Below are positions 57,035 to 64,000 of a DNA stretch of 64,000 nucleotides, piece by piece (within the stretch, counting starts at the first letter, position 1; every line of letters starts with the position of its first letter). The notes under the pieces are model-generated. The model had not been told where the DNA came from and ran no database searches. It worked only from the letters and a program-made list of their open reading frames with translations. Where the stretch lies: contig WTPW01000025.1 in the NCBI GenBank assembly GCA_009809945.1, positions 124,026 through 188,025 of the forward strand, in the 5' to 3' direction. The position numbers and the translations under genes are program-made. Origin of the DNA: Gigaspora margarita (taxonomy: Eukaryota > Glomeromycota > Glomeromycetes > Diversisporales > Gigasporaceae).

Positions 57035-58746
57035 TCAAGTTTACTCATTTTTAATGAAATAAATCCCCAAAATGTAAAATTATTTTTGAATATTATATAT
57101 ATATTTTTTTATTATATTTTTGGCAATTTTTTTTTATTACCTTGGTTTGTTATGTTTTTTTTTTAAAGTTGGTCAACTTTATATTTAAAATCATAGGATG
57201 ATAGAAAAAATTGCAATAAAGAATCAATATGAAATTTAATGCCTGTTGATGCTGACAATTATTAATTCTGCAAATTCTGTAGTAACTTATCAATTTGATT
57301 ATTAGTAGATATGGCCATACTATTACTTATTATTATTTGATATTGTGTCTAGTTTTTATGTAGTAAGTAAAAAAAAAAACTGATGCTTGCAAAGCAACTT
57401 TGATTGTCAGAATATAAACTCTGGAATTATGCTTTTCATATTAAAGAACTGCATGCATTAATAAACTATTGGATGCATTCAAGCCCAAATAGTACTGGAT
57501 ATTTCAATTTTATTGAATTCTTTAAGGAGAATATAGCATATATACTTCAGTGCAATTGATGTATATTGAAGTAATACATAGTATACACAAGTGCATTTGA
57601 TGTATAATTGAAAGATATATACAGTATAATAAATCAATGCAATCAATATATATGAAAGTTTGGATAGTTTTTGTGCTCAGGTGAGGTTTCGGGTTTTGAA
57701 TAAGGTTTCAAGTTTTGGGTAAAGTTCTGAAGCTATTATATGAAACCCAAAACTTTTGAATTGGTGCAAAAGGGTTTCAGTGCCAATTTTGAATTGTACA
57801 TAGTTGTTATTTTTAAGAGTATATTCTATCTTATTTTATGTATTAATTGTATTAAGCCATTTATTCTCAATAAAATATCATTTAATAACTTGTTATTTTA
57901 CTCTTTGTTGCTAATTAGTTTGTAGCCATATGTAAATATAAATGTGATAGAAGTTTCTCTTTTAGTAGCATACATATGTTTATCATTATTATCATTTTTG
58001 CATGTGAATAATATATACAGAAAATAAATATGAACATGTTTAAATATTTGTTTTTATTATTTGCTTTAAGCAGCTCTGAAAAGCCCCACAATATTTCAAA
58101 AGAATTAGAAAAAAGTGCTAAAGGGCAATGAAAAAATATGAATAAGAAGGTTTGACTGGAACGCAATACATTGGCACTGAAAAAAAGAATGGAGTAGACC
58201 CATGGAAAGCTTAGCTTACCATACTAAGCAAAGCTCAAAGAAGCAGCGATATAATATTTGTTAGTAAATATAAATAAATAGAAAAGAACAAATTTGGAAT
58301 AAAATTGTTTGTAGCTATGGTAGTATGTCATCATATTTGTGTAAGAAAAAAATGACAACAGTGTTTTGTGTTAAAGTTTGTAGGGATGATGTGATGAAAT
58401 AACAACTTTAATAGAGTATTTTTTTGTTTTCTTTTTTTTTTCTTCTCTTGATTTTTTTATAAATAAGATGACATTTCGTTGAGTTGTAAAGCATCAAAAA
58501 AAAAAGGTTAAATAAAAATTTTGAATACTTCCCTTATAAATCTATATTTTGTAGTTCATAAAATCTGCTCATTCATTGCATTTTTCTACCTTGCCTGTAC
58601 CTTGCCAAATCTTTTTCGCCTTACCTCTTGGTTTTGTTGCATAGTTGTTTGTATTTTTGTTGGTAGTGTCAATCTAGTCCAACTTGTTTTCTTAGCAAAG
58701 CAGCTAACAATAAACTGAGTTTATAAAAATTTTTTTAACATCAATA
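57035..58746. other. AT-rich, no gene recognised
   Basis: Degenerate GTGCA(A/T)TTGATGTAT words at 57560-57605, and GGTTTC..GTTTTGGGT words at 57680-57765 (see 55736-56853). Open frames at 57740-57925 (plus), 57915-58166 (minus) and 58521-58718 (plus) are AT-driven and unrecognised. Confidence 0.45.
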
Positions 58747-59579
58747 ATGGAAATATTTTCTGAAGAAGAATTTGAGTTTAATATTGAACAAGAAGTATTA
58801 TTAATTTAATATTTAATATTTAAACAGATTTATAAAAAATTTTTTATAATATTTATTTATTTATTAATTAAATTATTAAATTTAGACAAATTTTAACAAA
58901 GATATAAGTAATAAAAATAAAGAAGATAGTAAAGAAACTATTGTACATTTTGCAACAAATTTAGCAGTTAATGCTAATAACATGTATTACTCTACAGTTT
59001 CAGTTGAATATTCTTCAACAAGTCCTCAAAATAGCAAAGGACCATTAGGTTTTGCTACAATTTATAATGTATTAAATCTAAAAGATTATATCAATAATAA
59101 TCAAGAACAAGAATTAACTCAAGAACAAGAATTAACTCAAGAGCAATTACAAAACAAAAAACAAATACAAGAAATATTAAAACAAAAAGTATATATAGTA
59201 TTTCATAATGTAAAAATTAATTCTAATTAATAAATTATAATAGTTGTTATAGTTAAACTTAAATTTTAGTAAATATATTTAATTGATATTAACTATTATT
59301 TTATAATTTATTTAGATTCAATATAGTTTAAGTTCTGGTGGTCAATTAAAAGTCAAATGCCCTTTTTTTGGCAATATCTATGTAACTAAAGATCAAAGAA
59401 AATGTCGAGGTATTACAATTTGCCTTATATTGATAACCAAATCAAATCAGCAAAATATTATAATATTAACTTTGATTTAAATGTTTTTAAAATGATTAAA
59501 GATGAAGTATCAAACTGATCAATTTATACAATTACACTTGCATATGTATAATTTTTAATTGATTTAGTTATCAAAAATA

Positions 59580-60290
59580 AGCTACTTTTTTTGGGAAAAA
59601 GTTATACAAAAAATCAAATAGCTTATTTTCAGATATAATTGTTTTAGTGATTGCAAGTAGTTATTATATAGTAAAGTAAAATTTTACTATGCAAATAGAT
59701 TATAATTGCTTATATAAACATGTTTAAGGAATTAAAATGCATATTCTTCAAAATTTTTATCCAAATTGGTAACCTTTTATTATTTGACTTTTAATTTTTA
59801 TGTTTATCGAATATATTTTTTAAAAAAATTTTAATTTTTTTGTTAAACATAAAAATTAAAAGTTAAATAATAAAAATTTCCAATTTGGATAAAAATTTGG
59901 AGTATATGCATTTTGAACTTTTAAACAAATCTACTTTAAGCAATAATAATTGTCATAGATTAAAATAAAACTGGAAACCTCTTTTGCTTACCTTTAAAGC
60001 TTCCTACATATACTCATTTATTAATAACCCTAACCCTAAACCCTAATCCTAATGCTAAAAAAACCCCTAAAAATGTTCTCTAAAAAATTTTAAATTTTCT
60101 TAAAAAATAAAAAAATTTCATTTTAATCTGATTTTATTTTAATCTGTCACAATGATTGATTGATTTACATAGTAAAATTTGGACTTCACTATATATAGTG
60201 ACTATTATCAATTGTAGAATACAATTTACATAGTAAAATTTGGACTTCACTATATATAGTGACTATTATCAATTGTAGAATACAATTTTG
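59580..60290. repeat. Foldback repeat family F, copy 2, with telomere-like insert
   Basis: Matches the 47575-48000 copy in order: AGCTTATTTTCAGATATAAT, ATATAGTAAAGT, TTTATTATTTGACTTTTAAT, GTTAAACATAAAAATTAAAA, then TAGTAAAATTTGGACTT. At 60020-60052 a run AACCCTAACCCTAAACCCTA has no counterpart in copy 1. It lies in a gap between exon-like blocks of the surrounding pseudogene. Confidence 0.7.
60163..60284. repeat. 61-bp perfect tandem duplication
   Basis: Two adjacent identical copies starting ATTTACATAGTAAAATTTGG, in the right arm of the foldback repeat. Identity in an otherwise decayed region implies a recent event. Confidence 0.93.
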
Positions 60291-60871
60291 AGGTTTTTTT
60301 GGTTAATATTTTTAGGAATCTATAGTAAATTTATATATATACTATTTTTTTTAATTTATAAAATATATTTAGATTTTATCTTGCTATAATTAAAAAGCTA
60401 TGTCCAAGAACTTCACCTAATAGTTCATGTACTGGTTTACTAGTTTTAAAAAAATTAAAGAAAATACCTTAATGCAATATAGAAATATTTCTAGTCAAAA
60501 TAATAATCAGCATCACAAATTTTACAATGAAAAGAGGGTTATTTATTGGATGTAGTTTATGGTCGAATGGGGATAGCTAGCATAGATTTATCCCAATACC
60601 AGAATCATATAATATTGGTATTATTTGACATCTTTTGAATAGAGAATCATTAATTCAAGACAAATATTGTACTGTTTTACCTAATACAACACAGAAAAAA
60701 TTTTGTTGTAAGTATATTAATTTTGATATGGCTTATTTTACTAATAGTTATTTTACTAAAAGTTTATTTAACTAATACTATATAAAGTTATAGTTAGTAT
60801 TTAATTAGTTGCAAGTATATATCATAACAAATTGTTACTTGGTAATATTAGCTAAATTTACTAGTATTGTA

Positions 60872-61080
60872 TTCTATCATAAATAAGCCCTCTTTTTTTA
60901 AAATTTTAAACTTAAATTTCTTAACAATTAACTAGTCAAATTTAATAAAACATTTTTGTATTTAAATTTTATAAATTTATAAAATTTAAACACAAAATTG
61001 TTTTATTAAATTTGATTAGCTAATTGTCAAGATTTTTAAGTTTAAAATTTTAAAAAAAGAAGTACTTATTCATGATAGAA
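60872..61080. mobile_element. 209-bp TA-flanked foldback MITE in a pseudogene intron
   Basis: Left end TTCTATCATAAATAAG and complement of right end TTCTATCATGAATAAG, bordered by TA. The arms remain complementary almost to the centre (AAAATTTTAAACTTAAA and its complement). Confidence 0.85.
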
Positions 61081-61580
61081 TATAGTAATTGTTAGTAAAA
61101 TATAGCAAATTCTATTGATTTATATTATTTTAAAATAATATCTTAAATAAAAAAGATAATAATTAATTGTTAAAACTTTATAAAAAATTTTTAATTAGCT
61201 CTTTTTAAATTATTTAAGATAATATTTATAAAAATATTTAATTTAATAAATTTAAAAATTTTTTTAAAAGCATTTCCTCATCTTGATGAACACAATCAAC
61301 CTTATGAAGCACAGTTAGAAAATATATTATATGAAGTTAAATTTTACTGGTTTATACCTGTTGATTTAATAAAATGTCCCTTTGTTGTATTAGTTTGTAT
61401 AGAAAAGTACACCCACCTACCACCCCCACCAAGTCATGTTCCAGAAGCTATTCAAAATTGACTTAAAAGTTTAATTGAATTAACCTCAAGAGGTTTAGAA
61501 CATGTTACCCACAAAAGTTAATATCAGGTACTAATTTTTAAATTATAAAGAAAAGAGAGTGCTATAACAAAGTTAGAATT

Positions 61581-61725
61581 TTATAATAAATTGGGATATT
61601 TCTTTATTCTGTAATTAGAATGGATAAAATATACTATTTGATTTGTTTTAATGAGAAGAATTGAAAAATATAAATTTTATTCAATTCTGATTACAGAATC
61701 AAGAGATATCCCAATTTATTATAAT
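61581..61725. repeat. Hairpin repeat in a pseudogene intron
   Basis: Arms TTATAATAAATTGGGATAT and complement, continuing with TCTG(T/A)AATTAGAAT-like sequence. A related but more decayed hairpin follows at about 61755-61875. Confidence 0.75.
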
Positions 61726-61930
61726 AACTACATTTAAATTATATAAAATAGTATTATAACAAATGAGGTTTTTTCTTTATTGAATAAAATTTATACTATT
61801 TGATTCACTTAATAAGAAAAATCAAATAGTACAGGTTTATTGAATAGAATCACAAAATAACATATTTATTATAATAATTCAGGCCAAAATTTTTAATTTT
61901 TTTAAAAAATAATTTAAATATTTTGTAATC

Positions 61931-62019
61931 CAATAATCAAAATCAAATGATTTGGTATCATTTAACTTAGTTGATGAAAGAAATTAGAAGATACCAAAAT
62001 CATTTGATTTTGATTGTTG
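61931..62019. repeat. Short hairpin repeat in a pseudogene intron
   Basis: Arms CAAAATCAAATGATTTGGTA and a near-perfect complement, with a loop of about 35 bases. Confidence 0.8.
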
Positions 62020-63654
62020 TATTATGTGCTATAATCAAAAATATTAATTTTATTATAATATATTTTTCTTTCTTATATAATAAATAAAATATTAAATTAT
62101 ATATATATTATTTTTAGGAAATTTAATCAAAAGTTGTTTTGGAAATGATTTATTACTAGAGATCCATGCTCTTTAAATAATTTGGATCATCTTCAGTATC
62201 TTGTTGATAAGTTCAAAATAAAATTTATCTACATGGTCAAGGATTAGGACTAGTTCATGCTTTTTCTTCTAATTTGGATAATATATGTGAATATGTTCAA
62301 AGAATTGGTAAGTAAAAAATAAATTTATTACTTTGAATATTGTTAATAAAAAATAAAACTTAGAGCTTTTATATTTTTATTGAATAAAATTTATTTAATA
62401 AAATATATTGTAACTGAACAAAATATATTAAAATTTCTAAGTTTATTTTTTTTAATAGTATTTATATATAATTAAAGAAAATTCTATTTATAATTTTTAT
62501 TATATTATATAACTATAACAAGGTAAAAATTCTATAAAATAATTATTAATTAGAGTAAATGAATTTTTAAAAGATTATATAAAATAATATTTTATAGTAT
62601 ATTAAATATTAAAAATTATATATTAAATGACTTTAACTTAGATAATAATAGAATTTTTTTATAATTAATATTACTTGCTTTATTAATAGTTAATTTAGCC
62701 AATTTTATATAAAGTTAATATTTAATTATTGTATAATATTAGCTAAATAAGCTGTTAGTAAAATTATTATTAGTAAATTAATTGAATATATATACTGATA
62801 ATTAATTTAATGAATATATATAACAATTTTCAAAGATGAACATGTTTTGGTATTATGTATAAACAAAAATATGGCAACAAAGCTTTTGCATGCCTGATAT
62901 TTTCAAATTGACTTAACATTTAGATATGTTCATAGAAAATTAGTGAATTTGAATTTAATGAATTTGATACAGATCATAATGCCAGTTAAGTAAATTTTAA
63001 TATTTTATATTTAAAAAATTGTTATTTATACTGCATATATACATGAGTATGTTTATATCTTAATTTTAATAATAAGATAATCAAAAAAAATATTTTTTTG
63101 CAAAACTTTAGTATAAACTATAGTTATTTTCAACTATAACCTTAGCTTTAATACTGTTTTAAATAGTTTATTTTTTGGTTTAAAAAATTAATTTATATAC
63201 TATATAAACAATAAATTAATATATATCCATGTATAAATATTATAAATTAATAACTATCTTCTATATATTTATAAATTTATATATTTTTGTTATACTAATT
63301 TAATATTTTTAGTACTTATATATGCAAGAATTTTTACAAATATTGCAACTACAAATGCCTATCATTGTATGTTTAAGGCTGCATTCAAAACTATAAATGA
63401 ACTTTGCAATCAAACAGTCCAAATTAAACATATTCACAATGATAGTTGGAGGGTCATCCTTGGTAATTTAGACAATGCACAAGCAAATGAATGGTCTTGG
63501 ATTAGCACTTGCAGATTTAGATTTAACAAAAGATGGAGAAACTCATTTAACATATATTTTTAAATCATGCTATGTTCATTATAAAAGGAAAGTATATTTA
63601 AAAATTTTATAATTATTTTATTTAAAATTTTTATAATTATTCAATAGTGATAGG

Positions 63655-64000
63655 TAGTGCTCCTAGGTTCGGTTCGGGTTCGGTCCGGGATCGAACCGGA
63701 CTCGGACTCTAAATTTTACTAATTTCGAACTTCGAACCAGACTCAGACTCAATTATGAGTTCGGTCCGGGTCCGGTTCGAAGTTCGCGAACCGGTCCGAG
63801 TTCGAATATAGTTATATGTATTTTTTGGTGTTGAACAAGTTTACTTAGTGCATGTCTTTAGAATTAATTAGTAAAATTTTATGAATTATAAGATTTTATA
63901 AAATTTTATTAATAAAATTTTATAAAATCTTATAATTCACAAAATTTTATTAATTATTTCTAAAAACATGCACTAAGTAAACTTATTCAGCACCTAAAAA
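63655..64000. mobile_element. hAT-like element built of TTCGGTCCGG words, right end outside the window
   Basis: Starts TAGTGCTCCTAGG, a hAT-type terminus. Its body to about 63806 consists of GGTTCGGGTTCGG, GGTCCGG and their complements, by far the most CpG-rich stretch in this half of the window. The right end is not visible because a MITE interrupts it at 63821. Confidence 0.6.
63821..64000. mobile_element. TA-flanked foldback MITE, cut by the window edge
   Basis: Left end TTTTTTGGTGTTGAACAAG and the window's final bases CAGCACCTAAAAA are complementary, and the arms match closely up to a centre near 63910. TA precedes the left end; the last base or so and the right TA lie outside. Confidence 0.85.

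Larger units (their letters stand above)
58747..63640 (+). pseudogene. Intron-containing transposase-like gene, broken, MITEs in its introns
   Basis: Opens MEIFSEEEFEFNIEQEVLLI, then exon-like blocks separated by AT-rich gaps with TTTAG-type acceptors. 58887-59230 has a Gln/Glu repeat (QEQELT twice). 59316-59400 reads QYSLSSGGQLKVKCPFFGN. About 60369-60710 includes RGLFIGCSLWSNGDS. 61266-61530 includes FPHLDEHNQPYEAQLENILY and LPPPPSHVPEAIQN. 62137-62315 has GNLIKSCFGNDLLLEIHA. 62833-63000 holds FQIDLTFRYVHRKL. 63310-63590 holds YARIFTN, CNQTVQIKHIHNDSWRVILG and, after a shift, LGLALADLDLTKDGETHLT, then SCYVHYKRK. I recall this block order from a large Glomeromycotina family of transposon-like proteins (unverified; MULE-like is possible). 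In-frame stops and shifts in most blocks mean it is not functional. Borders are approximate. Confidence 0.68.

Overview
The window is a very AT-rich, repeat-dominated piece of a eukaryotic nuclear genome. The best fit is an arbuscular mycorrhizal fungus (Glomeromycotina, Rhizophagus- or Gigaspora-like). Reasons: short GT-AG introns, a TKL-type kinase of the kind greatly expanded in these fungi, a Zn2Cys6-like gene, and decayed transposase families that I recall (unverified) from Glomeromycotina protein sets. I see no rRNA gene, true tRNA gene, CRISPR array or organelle gene.

Only two host genes are well supported, and both lie in a CpG-containing island at about 13-22 kb. One is a two-exon protein kinase on the minus strand (14880-15905), whose intron was lengthened by a 112-bp inverted-repeat element. 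The other is a four-exon gene on the plus strand (20253-21055) with a Zn2Cys6-like cysteine array, a GC-AG intron, and an intron that is also an open in-frame hydrophobic cassette. Around them lie three tandem ~105-bp units carrying two insertions whose empty sites are kept in sister units, hAT-like and TA-flanked MITEs, and a foldback repeat.

Nearly everything else is transposon sequence. 0-12.6 kb: a decayed SINE copy, a 9-bp minisatellite, MITEs, a broken transposase-like gene (about 7.5-9.3 kb) and two TA-flanked elements carrying a palindromic module. 23.5-33.2 kb: a satellite, a 1-kb tRNA-headed SINE with target duplication and a paralogous empty site, a three-deep nest (MULE-like in hAT-like in hAT-like), and a 4.3-kb full-length but broken hAT element with its own nested insertions. 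33.75-38.86 kb: a non-autonomous LTR retrotransposon whose 3' LTR is split by a 2.2-kb TIR element. 39-44 kb: more hAT-like and TA-flanked elements. 44.4-50.2 kb: a second broken transposase-like gene, interrupted by a SINE, a 1.2-kb TIR element that contains a hAT element, and MITEs. 50-58 kb: a third copy of the palindromic module, the satellite again in inverted orientation, a T-rich block, and a ~1.07-kb near-perfect hairpin. 58.7-63.6 kb: a broken, intron-containing transposase-like gene whose introns are filled with hairpin MITEs. 63.65-64.0 kb: a GC-rich hAT-like end with a nested MITE cut by the window edge.

Three patterns deserve follow-up. One palindromic module recurs inside three TA-flanked elements with unrelated terminal repeats. 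Most hAT-like elements carry their own private short-motif array next to their ends. CpG has been lost across the transposon regions but kept in the gene island, as expected if methylated cytosines have deaminated. All family names rest on visible ends, target duplications and hand translation; no database search was possible.
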